From Marthasterias glacialis (taxonomy: Eukaryota; Echinodermata; Asteroidea; Forcipulatida; Asteriidae): a stretch of 64,000 nt of DNA. The translations under genes were made by a program, and so were the position numbers. The notes beneath the pieces are model-generated. The model had not been told where the DNA came from, did no database searches, and was given only the letters and a program-made list of their open reading frames with translations. The stretch spans positions 11,882,878 through 11,946,877 of the forward strand of contig OU452229.1 of assembly GCA_911728455.2 (NCBI GenBank), in the 5' to 3' direction. Below are positions 24,851 to 36,242 of this stretch, in pieces. Position 1 is the first letter of the stretch. The number at the start of each line of letters is the position of its first letter.

Positions 24851-27800
24851 TGTGGCGCAGCCGACTACTTTTTCGGCGTTTTTTTGCTGGCTTCGGTCCA
24901 GCACACATGTAGTTGCCTTGGCTATTGTTGACGTACACACAGCATGGCCGTATTCACTGGACATCATCAGAAGGTCCTCACTCCGCGGTCCCTTGCATCC
25001 TCCCTGTTTATCCCAAACCCCCAAGACCGGCATTTTCGGAAAGCACATGAGCAGGGCTTTCCAACAGTGTCAGACTTGTCAGTTTCCCGCCAATACTTTG
25101 GGAGATAGAGCCGTTGCTAAGTCTTGTTTTCATTCTGATACAGCTTCGTGTACAAAAGTGCCATTAGACAGGCGTTTGAAGCGCATTCGGAGCAGCCCTG
25201 CTCCCTGGTGGTTTCAAGACGGAAAATGGCCCTGGCTGGCCGGGAAAACCAGATTTTGGGATGCGAGACTATGGCAGCTACCTACAGGTACAAGAAATTT
25301 CTCTCTAGCCCCAGTATTTCTGGATTTATTGGCCGTGGCGCAGCCGACTACTTTTTTCGGCGTTTTTTTGCTGGCTTCGGTCCAGCACACATGTAGTTGC
25401 CTTGGCTATTGTTGACGTACACACAGCATGGCCGTGTTCACTGGACATCATTGGGGTGTCCTCACTCCGCGGTCCCTGGCATCCTCCCTGTTTATCCCAA
25501 ACCCCAAAGACCGGCATTTTCGGAAAGCACATGAGCAGGGCTTTCCACCAGTGTCAGACTTGTCAGTTTCCCGCCATTACTTTGGGAGATAGAGCCGTTT
25601 CTAAGTCTTGTTTTCATTCTGATACAGCTTCGTGTACAAAAGTGCCATTAGACAGGCGTTTGAAGCGCATTCGGAGCAGCCCTGCTCCCTGGTGGTTTCA
25701 ATACGGAAGATAGCTCTGGCTGCCCGGAAAAACCAGATTTTCGGATGCAGGACTATGGCAGCTACCTACAGGTACAGGAAATTTCTCTCTAGCCCCAGTA
25801 TTTCTGGATTTATTGGCTGTGGCGCAGCCGACTACTTTTTCGGCGTTTTTTTGCTGGCTTCGGTCCAGCACACATGTAGTTGCCTTGGCTATTGTTGACG
25901 TACACACAGCATGGCCGTATTCACTGGACATCATCAGAAGGTCCTCACTCCGCGGTCCCTTGCATCCTCCCTGTTTATCCCAAACCCCCAAGACCGGCAT
26001 TTTCGGAAAGCACATGAGCAGGGCTTTCCAACAGTGTCAGACTTGTCAGTTTCCCGCCAATACTTTGGGAGATAGAGCCGTTGCTAAGTCTTGTTTTCAT
26101 TCTGATACAGCTTCGTGTACAAAAGTGCCATTAGACAGGCGTTTGAAGCGCATTCGGAGCAGCCCTGCTCCCTGGTGGTTTCAAGACGGAAAATGGCCCT
26201 GGCTGGCCGGGAAAACCAGATTTTGGGATGCGAGACTATGGCAGCTACCTACAGGTACAAGAAATTTCTCTCTAGCCCCAGTATTTCTGGATTTATTGGC
26301 CGTGGCGCAGCCGACTACTTTTTTCGGCGTTTTTTTGCTGGCTTCGGTCCAGCACACATGTAGTTGCCTTGGCTATTGTTGACGTACACACAGCATGGCC
26401 GTGTTCACTGGACATCATTGGGGTGTCCTCACTCCGCGGTCCCTGGCATCCTCCCTGTTTATCCCAAACCCCCAAGACCGGCATTTTCGGAAAGCACATG
26501 AGCAGGGCTTTCCACCAGTGTCAGACTTGTCAGTTTCCCGCCATTACTTTGGGAGATAGAGCCGTTTCTAAGTCTTGTTTTCATTCTGATACAGCTTCGT
26601 GTACAAAAGTGCCATTAGACAGGCGTTTGAAGCGCATTCGGAGCAGCCCTGCTCCCTGGTGGTTTCAATACGGAAGATAGCTCTGGCTGCCCGGAAAAAC
26701 CAGATTTTCGGATGCAGGACTATGGCAGCTACCTACAGGTACAGGAAATTTCTCTCTAGCCCCAGTATTTCTGGATTTATTGGCTGTGGCGCAGCCGACT
26801 ACTTTTTGCGGCGTTTTTTTGCTGGCTTCGGTCCAGCACACATGTAGTTGCCTTGGCTATTGTTGACGTACACACAGCATGGCTGTATGCACTGGACATC
26901 ATCGGAGTGTCCTCACTCCGCGGTCCCTGGCATCCTCCCTGTTTATCCCAAACCCCCAAGATCGGCATTTTCGGAAAGCACATGAGCAGGGCTTTCCAAC
27001 AGTGTCAGGCTTGTCAGTTTCCCGCCAATACTTTGGGAGATAGAGCCGTTGCTAAGTCTTGTTTTCATTCTGATACAGCTTCGTGTACAAAAGTGCCATT
27101 AGACAGGCGTTTGAAGCGCATTCGGAGCAGCCCTAGTCCCTGGTGGTTTTAAGACGGAAAATGGCCCTGGCTGGCCGGGAAAACCACATTTTCGGATGCA
27201 GGACTATGGCAGCTACCTACAGGTACAGGAAATTTCTCTCTAGCCCCATTATTTCTGGATTTATTGGCCGTGGCGCAGCCGACTACTTTTTGCGGCGTTT
27301 TTTTGCTGGCTTCGGTCCAGCACACATGTAGTTGCCTTGGCTATTGTTGACGTACACACAGCATGGCCGTATGCACTGGACATCATCGGGGTGTCCTCAC
27401 TCCGCGGTCCCTGGCATCCTCCCTGTTAATCCCAAACCCCCAAGACCGGCATTTTCTGAAAGCCCATGAGCAGGGCTTTCTAACAGTGTCAGGCTTGTCA
27501 GTTTCCCGCCATTACTTTGGGAGATAGAGCCGTTGCTAAGTCTTGTTTTCATTCTGATACAGCTTCGTGTACAAAAGTGCCATTAGACAGGCGTTTGAAG
27601 CGCATTCGGAGCAGCCCTGCTCCCTGGTGGTTTCAAGACGGAAAATGGCCCTGGCTGGCCAGGAAAACCAGATTTTCGGATGCAAGACTATGGCAGCTAC
27701 CTGCAGGTACAAGAAATTTCTCTCTAGCCCCAGTATTTCTGGATTTATTGGCCGTGGCGCAGCCGACTACTTTTTGCGGCGTTTTTTTTGCTGGCTTCGG

Positions 27801-29300
27801 TCCAGCACACATGTAGTTGCCTTGGCTATTGTTGACGTACACACATCATGGCCGTATGCACTGGACATCATCAGAGTGTCTTCACTCCGCGGCCCATTGC
27901 ATCCTCCCTGTTTATCCCAAACCCCCTAGACCGGCATTTTCGGAAAGCCTATGAGCAGGGCTTTCCAACAGTGTCAGGCTTGTCAGTTTCCCGCCAATAC
28001 TTTGGAAGATAGAGCCGTTGCTAAGTCTTGTTTTCATTCTGTTACAGCTTCGTGTACAAAAGTGCCATTAGACAGGCGTTTGAAGCGCATTCGGAGCAGC
28101 CCCGCTCCCTGGTGGTTTCAAGACGGAAGATGGCCCTGGTTGGCCAGGAAAACCAAATTTTCGGATGCAGGACTATGGCAGCTACCTGCAGGTACAAGAA
28201 ATTTCTCTCTAGCCCCAGTATTTCTGGATTTATTGGCCGTGGCGCAGCCGACTACTTTTTTCGGCGTTTTTTTGCTGGCTTCGGTCCAGCACACATGTAG
28301 TTGCCTTGGCTATTGTTGACGTACACACAGCATGGCCGTATGCACTGGACATCATCGGGGTGTCCTCACTCCGCGGTCCCTGGCATCCTCCCTGTTAATC
28401 CCAAACCCCCAAGACCGTTATTTTCGGAAAGCCCATGAGCAGGGCTTTCCAACAGTGTCAGACTTGTCAGTTTCCCGCCAATACTTTGGGAGATAGAGCC
28501 GTTGCTAAGTCTTGTTTTCATTCTGATACAGCTTCGTGTACAAAAGTGCCATTAGACAGGCGTTTGAAGCGCATTCGGAGCAGCCCTGCTCCCTGGTGGT
28601 TTCAAGACGGAAGATGGCCCTGGCTGGCCGGGAAAACCAGATTTTCGGATGCAGGACTATGGCAGCTACCTACAGGTACAAGAAATTTCTCTCTAGCCAC
28701 AGTATTTCTGGATTTATTGGCCGTGGCGCAGCCGACTACTTTTTGGGGCGTTTTTTTGCTGGCTTCGGTCCAGCACACATGTAGTTGCCTTGGCTATTGT
28801 CGACGTACACACAGCATGGCCGTATGCACTGGACATCATCGGGGTGTCCCCACTCTGCGGTCCCTGGCATCCTCCCTGTCAATCCTAAACCCTCAAGACC
28901 GACATTTTCGGAAAGCCCATGAGCAGGGCTTTCCAACAGTGTCAGACTTGTCAGTTTCCCGCCAATACTTTGGGAGATAGAGCCGTTGCTAAGTCTTGTT
29001 TTCATTCTGTTACAGCTTCTTGTACAAAAGTGCCATTAGACAGGCGTTTGAAGCGCATTCGGAGCAGCCCCGCTCCCTGGTGGTTTCAAGACGGAAGATG
29101 GCCCTGGTTGGCCGGGAAAACCAGATTTTCGGATGCAGGACTATGGGAGCTACCTGCAGGTACAAGAAATTTCTCTCTAGCCCCAGTATTTCTGGATTTA
29201 TTGGCCGTGGCGCATCCGACTTCTTTTTTCGGCGTTGTTTTGCTGGCTTCGGTCCAGCACACATGTAGTTGCCTTGGCTATTGTTGACGTACACACAGCA
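24851..29300 (+). repeat. Mosaic block D, copy 3, with internal 967-bp duplication
   Basis: Units start at 24918, 25402, 25885, 26369, 26853, 27337, 27822, 28306 and 28790, with 29274 beginning at the right edge of the block. The two units at 24918 and 25402 recur at 25885 and 26369 at a shift of 967 bp. I saw one difference (a at 25506 against c at 26473). Both carry the one-T-shorter 'ctactttttcggcg' that makes 483-bp units. The duplication junction is a hybrid unit: near 25785 it reads 'tacaggaaat' as in the unit at about 26750, but at 25835-25846 it reads 'tttttcggcg' as in the unit at about 24870. From 26369 on, the block follows 9907-12811 at a shift of 16,462 bp. Confidence 0.85.
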
Positions 29301-30726
29301 TGGCCGTATGCACTGGACATCATCGGGGTGTCCTCACTCCGCGGTCCCTGGCATCCTCCCTGTTAATCCCAAACCCTCAAGACCGGCATTTTCGGAAAGC
29401 CCATGAGCAGGGCTTTCCAACAGTGTCAGACTTGTCAGTTTCCCGCCAATACTTTGGGAGATAGAGCCGTTGCTAAGTCTTGTTTTCATTCTGTTACAGC
29501 TTCGTGTACAAAAGTGCCATTAGACAGGCGTTAGAAGCGCATTCGGAGCAGCCGCGCTCCCTGGTGGTTTCAAGACGGACAATGGCCCTGGCTGGCCGGG
29601 AAAACCAGATTTTCGGATGCAAGACTATGGCAGCTACCCGGAGGTACAAGACATTTTTTCTCCAGCCCCAGTATTTCTGGATTTATTGGCTGTGGCGCAG
29701 CCGACTACTTTTTTCGGCGTTTTTGTGCTGGCTTCGGTCCAGCACACATGTTGTTGCCTTGGCTATTGTTGACGTACACACAGCATGGCCGTATGCACTG
29801 GACATCATCAGGGTGTCCTCACTCCGCGGTCCCTGGCATCCTCCCTGTTTATCCCAAACCCCAAAGACCGGCATTTTCGGAAAGCCCATGAGCAGGGCTT
29901 TCCAACAGTGTCAGGCTTGTCAGTTTCCCGCCAATACTTTGGAAGATAGAGCCGTTGCTAAGTCTTGTTTTCATTCTGATACAGCTTCGTGTACAAAAGT
30001 GCCATTAGACAGGCGTTTGAAGCGCATTCGGAGCAGCCCCGCTCCCTGGTGGTTTCAAGACGGAAGATGGCCCTGGCTGGCCGGAAAAACCAGATTTTCG
30101 GATGCAGGACTATGGCAGCTACCTGCAGGTACAAGAAATTTCTCTCTAGCCCCATTATTTCTGGATTTATTGGCCGTGGTGCAGCCGACTACTTATTTCG
30201 GCGTTTTTTCGCTGGCTTCGGTCCAGCACACATGTAGTTGCCTTGGCTATTGTTGACGTACACACAGCATGGCCGTATGCACTGGACATTATCGGGGTGT
30301 CCTCACTCCGCGGTCCCTGGCATCCTCCCTGTTTATCCCAAACCCCCAAGACCGGCATTTTCGGAAAGCCCATGAGCAGGGCTTTCCAACGGTGTCAGAC
30401 TTGTCAGTTTCCCGCCAATACTTTGGGAGATAGAGCCGTTGCTAAGTCTTGTTTTCATTCTGTTACAGCTTCGTGTACAAAAGTGCCATTAGACAGGCGT
30501 TTGAAGCGCATTCGGAGCAACCCTGCTCCCTGGTGGTTTCAAGACGGAAGATGGTCCTGGCTGGCCGGGAAAACCAGATTTTCGGATGCAAGATTATGGC
30601 AGCTACCTACAGGTACAAGAAATTTCTCTGTAGCCCTAGTATTTCTGGATTTATTGGCCTTGGCGCAGCCGACTACTTTTTGCGGCGTTTTTTTGCTGGC
30701 TTCGGTCCAGCACACATGTAGTTGCC

Positions 30727-31187
30727 TTGGCTATTGTTGACGTACACACAGCATGGCCGTATGCACTGGACATCATCGGGGTGTCCTCACTCCGCGGTCC
30801 CTGGCATCCTCCCTGTTTATCCCAAATCCCCAAGACCGGCATTTTCCAAAAGTGTGAGACTTGTCAGTTTCCCGCCAATACTTTGGGAGATAGAGCCGTT
30901 GCTAAGTCTTGTTTTCATTCTGTTACAGCTTCGTGTACAAAAGTGCCATTAGACAGGCGTTTGAAGCGCATTCGGAGCAGCCCTGCTCCCTGGTGGTTTC
31001 AAGACGGAAGATGGCCCTGGCTGGCCGGGAAAACCAGATTTTCGGATGCAGGACTATGGCAGCTACCTGCAGGTACAAGAAATTTCTCTCTAGCCCCATT
31101 ATTTCTGGATTTATTGGCCGTGGTGCAGCCGACTACTTATTTTCGGCGTTTTTTCGCTGGCTTCGGTCCAGCACACATGCAGTTGCC
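30727..31187 (+). repeat. Monomer with 24-bp internal deletion
   Basis: At 30841-30850 the sequence reads 'attttccaaa'. Intact units continue from 'attttc' through 24 more bases, including the ATG, before 'caaaag'. The lost segment is flanked by 'tttc' on both sides, so the junction fits slippage or end joining at a 4-bp microhomology. The anchor spacing falls from 484 to 460 bp. The deletion is seen once, so it arose recently or failed to spread. Confidence 0.9.
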
Positions 31188-32171
31188 TTGGCTATTGTTG
31201 ACGTACACACAGCATGGCCGTATGCACTGGACATTATCGGGGTGTCCTCACTCCGCGGTCCCTGGCATCCTCCCTGTTTATCCCAAACCCCCAAGACCGG
31301 CATTTTCGGAAAGCCCATGAGCAGGGCTTTCCAACAGTGTCAGACTTGTCAGTTTCCCGCCAATACTTTGGGAGATAGAGCCGTTGCTAAGTCTTGTTTT
31401 CATTCTGTTACAGCTTCGTGTACAAAAATGCCATTAGACAGGCGTTTGAAGCGTATTCGGAGCAGCCGCGCTCCCTGGTGGTTTCAATACGGAAGATGGC
31501 CCTGGTTGGCCGGGAAAACCACATTTTCGGATGCAGGACTATGGCAGCTACCTGCAGGTACAAGAAATTTCTCTCTAGCCCCATTATTTCTGGATTTATT
31601 GGCCGTGGTGCAGCCGACTACTTATTTCGGCGTTTTTTTTGGTTGGCTTCGGTCCAGCACACATGCAGTTGCCTTGGCTATTGTTGACGTACACACAGCA
31701 TGGCCGTATGCACTGGACATTATCGGGGTGTCCTCACTCCGCGGTCCCTGGCATCCTCCCTGTTTATTCAAAACCCCCGAGACCGGCATTTTCGGAAAGC
31801 CCATGAGCAGGGCTTTCCAACGGTGTCAGACTTGTCAGTTTCCCGCCAATACTTTGGGAGATAGAGCCGTTGCTAAGTCTTGTTTTCATTCTGTTACAGC
31901 TTCGTGTACAAAAGTGCCATTAGACAGGCGTTTGAAGCGCATTCGGAGCAACCCTGCTCCCTGGTGGTTTCAAGACGGAAGATGGTCCTGGCTGGCCGGG
32001 AAAACCAGATTTTCGGATGCAGGACTATGGCAGCTACCTACAGGTACAAGAAATTTCTCTCTAGCCCCATTATTTTTGGATTTATTGGCCGTGGTGCAGC
32101 CGACTACTTATTTCGGCGTTTTTTCGCTGGTTTCGGTCCAGCACACATGTAGTTGCCTTGGCTATTGTTGA
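30909..32171 (+). other. Longest open stretch, 420 codons (not called as a gene)
   Basis: This frame runs through nearly three monomers because two tails contain extra T ('cttattttcgg' near 31138 and a T8 run near 31638), which move the frame from one reading of the monomer to another. It starts at TTG rather than ATG. The translated segments are simply the alternative frames of the same monomer joined by these indels, with no domain I recognise. Comparable runs at 8940-9920, 43047-44042 and 46652-47671 also arise from indels. Homopolymer length creates the openness. Confidence 0.3.
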
Positions 32172-32324
32172 CGTACACACAGCATGGCCGTATGCACTGG
32201 ACATTATCGGGGTGTCCTCACTCCGCGGTCCCTGCCATCCTCCCTGTTTATCCCAAACCCCCAAGACTGGCATTTTCGGAAAGCTCATGAGCAGGGCTTT
32301 CCAAAAGTGTCAGGCTTGTCAGTT

Positions 32325-35300
32325 TCCCGCCAATACTTTGGGAGATAGAGCCGTTGCTAAGTCTTGTTTTCATTCTGTTACAGCTTCGTGTACAAAAGTG
32401 CAATTAGACAGGTGTTTGAAGCGCATTCGGAGCAGCCCTGCTCCCTGGTGGTTTCAATACGGAAGATGGCCCTGGCTGGCCGGGAAAACCAGATTTTCGG
32501 ATGCAGGACTATAGCAGCTACCTACAGGTACAAGAAATTTCTCTCTAGCCCCAGTATTTCTGGATTTATTGGCCGTGGCGCAGCCGACTACTTTTTGCGG
32601 CGTTTTTTTGCTGGCTTCGGTCCAGCACACATATAGTTGCCTTGGCTATTGTTGACGTACACCCAGCATGGCCGTATGCACTGGACATCATCGGGGTGTC
32701 CTCACTCCGCGGTCCCTGGCATCCTCCCTGCTTATCCCAAACCCCCAAGACCGGCATTTTCGGAAAGCACATGAGCAGGGCTTTCCAACAGTGTTAGGCT
32801 TGTCAGTTTCCCGCCAATATTTTGGGAGATAGAGCCGTTGCTAAGTCTTGTTTTCATTCTGTTACAGCTTCGTTTACAAAAGTGCCATTAGACAGGCGTT
32901 TGAAGCGCATTCGGAGCAGCCGCGCTCCCTGGTGGTTTCAAGACGGAAGATGGCCCTGGCTGGCCGGAAAAACCAGATTTTCGGATGCAGGACTATGGCA
33001 GCTACCTGCAGGTACAAGAAATTTCTCTCTAGCCCCATTATTTCTGGATTTATTGGCCGTGGTGCAGCCGACTACTTATTTTCGGCGTTTTTTCGCTGGC
33101 TTCGGTCCAGCACACATGCAGTTGCCTTGGCTATTGTTGACGTACACACAGCATGGCCGTATGCACTGGACATTATCGGGGTGTCCTCACTCCGCGGTCC
33201 CTGGCATCCTCCCTGTTTATCCCAAACCCCCAAGACCGACATTTTCGGAAAGCACATGAGCAGGGCTTTCCAACAGTGTCAGGCTTGTCAGTTTCCCGCC
33301 AATACTTTGGGAGATAGAGCCGTTGCTAAGTCTTGTTTTCATTCTGATACAGCTTCGTGTACAAAAGTGCCATTAGACAGGCGTTTGAAGCGCATTCGGA
33401 GCAGCCCCGCTCCCTTGTGGTTTCAAGACGGAAGATGGCCCTGGCTGGCCGGGTAAACCAGATTTTCCGATGCAAGACTATGGCAGCTACCTACAGGTAC
33501 AAGAAATTTCTCTCTAGCCCCAGTATTTCTGGATTTATTGGCCGTGGCGCAGCCGACTACTTTTTGCGGCGTTTTTTTGCTGGCTTCGGTCCAGCCCACA
33601 TGTAGTTGCATTGGCTATTGTTGACGTACACACATCATGGCCGTATGCACTGGACATCATCAGAGTGTCTTCACTCCGCGGTCCCTGGCATCCTCCCTGT
33701 TTATCCCAAACCCCCAAGACCGGCATTTTCGGAAAGCCCATGAGCAGGGCTTTCCAACAGTGTCAGACTTGTCAGTTTCCCGCCAATACTTTGGGAGATA
33801 GAGCCGTTGCTAAGTCTTGTTTTCATTCTGTTACAGCTTCGTGTACAAAAATGCCATTAGACAGGCGTTTGAAGCGTATTCGGAGCAGCCGCGCTCCCTG
33901 GTGGTTTCAAGACGGAAGATGGCCCTGGTTGGCCGGAAAAACCACATTTTCGGATGCAGTACTATGGCAGCTACCTGCAGGTACAAGAAATTTCTCTCTA
34001 GCCCCATTATTTCTGGATTTATTGGCCGTGGTGCAGCCGACTACTTATTTCGGCGTTTTTTTTTGGTTGGCTTCGGTCCAGCACACATGCAGTTGCCTTG
34101 GCTATTGTTGACGTACACACAGCATGGCCGTATGCACTGGACATTATCGGGGTGTCCTCACTCCGCGGTCCCTGGCATCCTCCCTGTTTTCCCAAAACCC
34201 CCGAGACCGGCATTTTCGGAAAGCCCATGAGCAGGGCTTTCCAACGGTGTCAGACTTGTCAGTTTCCCGCCAATACTTTGGGAGATAGAGCCGTTGCTAA
34301 GTCTTGTTTTCATTCTGTTACAGCTTCGTGTACAAAAGTGCAATTAGACAGGTGTTTGAAGCGCATTCGGAGCAGCCCTGCTCCCTGGTGGTTTCAATAC
34401 GGAAGATGGCCCTGGCTGGCCGGGAAAACCAGATTTTCGGATGCAGGACTATAGCAGCTACCTACAGGTACAAGAAATTTCTCTCTAGCCCCAGTATTTC
34501 TGGATTTATTGGCCGTGGCGCAGCCGACTACTTTTTGCGGCGTTTTTTTGCTGGCTTCGGTCCAGCACACATATAGTTGCCTTGGCTATTGTTGACGTAC
34601 ACCCAGCATGGCCGTATGCACTGGACATCATCGGGGTGTCCTCACTCCGCGGTCCCTGGCATCCTCCCTGCTTATCCCAAACCCCCAAGACCGGCATTTT
34701 CGGAAAGCACATGAGCAGGGCTTTCCAACAGTGTTAGGCTTGTCAGTTTCCCGCCAATACTTTGGGAGATAGAGCCGTTGCTAAGTCTTGTTTTCATTCT
34801 GTTACAGCTTCGTGTACAAAAGTGCCATTAGACAGGCGTTTGAAGCGCATTCGGAGCAGCCGCGCTCCCTGGTGGTTTCAAGACGGAAGATGGCCCTGGC
34901 TGGCCGGAAAAACCAGATTTTCGGATGCAGGACTATGGCAGCTACCTGCAGGTACAAGAAATTTCTCTCTAGCCCCATTATTTCTGGATTTATTGGCCGT
35001 GGTGCAGCCGACTACTTATTTTCGGCGTTTTTTCGCTGGCTTCGGTCCAGCACACATGCAGTTGCCTTGGCTATTGTTGACGTACACACAGCATGGCCGT
35101 ATGCACTGGACATTATCGGGGTGTCCTCACTCCGCGGTCCCTGGCATCCTCCCTGTTTATCCCAAACCCCCAAGACCGGCATTTTCGGAAAGCACATGAG
35201 CAGGGCTTTCCAACAGTGTCAGGCTTGTCAGTTTCCCGCCAATACTTTGGGAGATAGAGCCGTTGCTAAGTCTTGTTTTCATTCTGATACAGCTTCGTGT

Positions 35301-36242
35301 ACAAAAGTGCCATTAGACAGGCGTTTGAAGCGCATTCGGAGCAGCCCCGCTCCCTTGTGGTTTCAAGACGGAAGATGGCCCTGGCTGGCCGGGTAAACCA
35401 GATTTTCCGATGCAAGACTATGGCAGCTACCTACAGGTACAAGAAATTTCTCTCTAGCCCCAGTATTTCTGGATTTATTGGCCGTGGCGCAGCCGACTAC
35501 TTTTTGCGGCGTTTTTTTGCTGGCTTCGGTCCAGCACACATGTAGTTGCATTGGCTATTGTTGACGTACACACATCATGGCCGTATGCACTGGACATCAT
35601 CAGAGTGTCTTCACTCCGCGGTCCCTGGCATCCTCCCTGTTTATCCCAAACCCCCAAGACCGGCATTTTCGGAAAGCCCATGAGCAGGGCTTTCCAACAG
35701 TGTCAGACTTGTCAGTTTCCCGCCAATACTTTGGGAGATAGAGCCGTTGCTAAGTCTTGTTTTCATTCTGTTACAGCTTCGTGTACAAAAATGCCATTAG
35801 ACAGGCGTTTGAAGCGTATTCGGAGCAGCCGCGCTCCCTGGTGGTTTCAAGACGGAAGATGGCCCTGGTTGGCCGGAAAAACCAGATTTTCGGATGCAGG
35901 ACTATGGCAGCTACCTGCAGGTACAAGAAATTTCTCTCTAGCCCCATTATTTCTGGATTTATTGGCCGTGGTGCAGCCGACTACTTATTTCGGCGTTTTT
36001 TTTGGTTGGCTTCGGTCCAGCACACATGCAGTTGCCTTGGCTATTGTTGACGTACACACAGCATGGCCGTATGCACTGGACATTATCGGGGTGTCCTCAC
36101 TCCGCGGTCCCTGGCATCCTCCCTGTTTTCCCAAAACCCCCGAGACCGGCATTTTCGGAAAGCCCATGAGCAGGGCTTTCCAACGGTGTCAGACTTGTCA
36201 GTTTCCCGCCAATACTTTGGGAGATAGAGCCGTTGCTAAGTC
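32325..36242 (+). repeat. 1940-bp, 4-unit tandem duplication
   Basis: Units whose anchor elements lie at 32364, 32848, 33333 and 33817 recur at 34304, 34788, 35273 and 35757, a shift of 1940 bp. Shared rare variants include 'gtgcaattagacaggtgtttg' characters near 32398 and 34338, 'acacccagcatgg' near 32660 and 34600, 'tgcttatccc' near 32728 and 34668, and 'gccgggtaaacc' near 33448 and 35388. Scattered differences remain: 'cgtttac' near 32871 against 'cgtgtac', 'ccagcccaca' near 33592 against 'ccagcacaca', and a shorter T run near 36000. It is therefore older than, or less homogenised than, the 3390-bp pair. Both edges are approximate. Confidence 0.82.
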
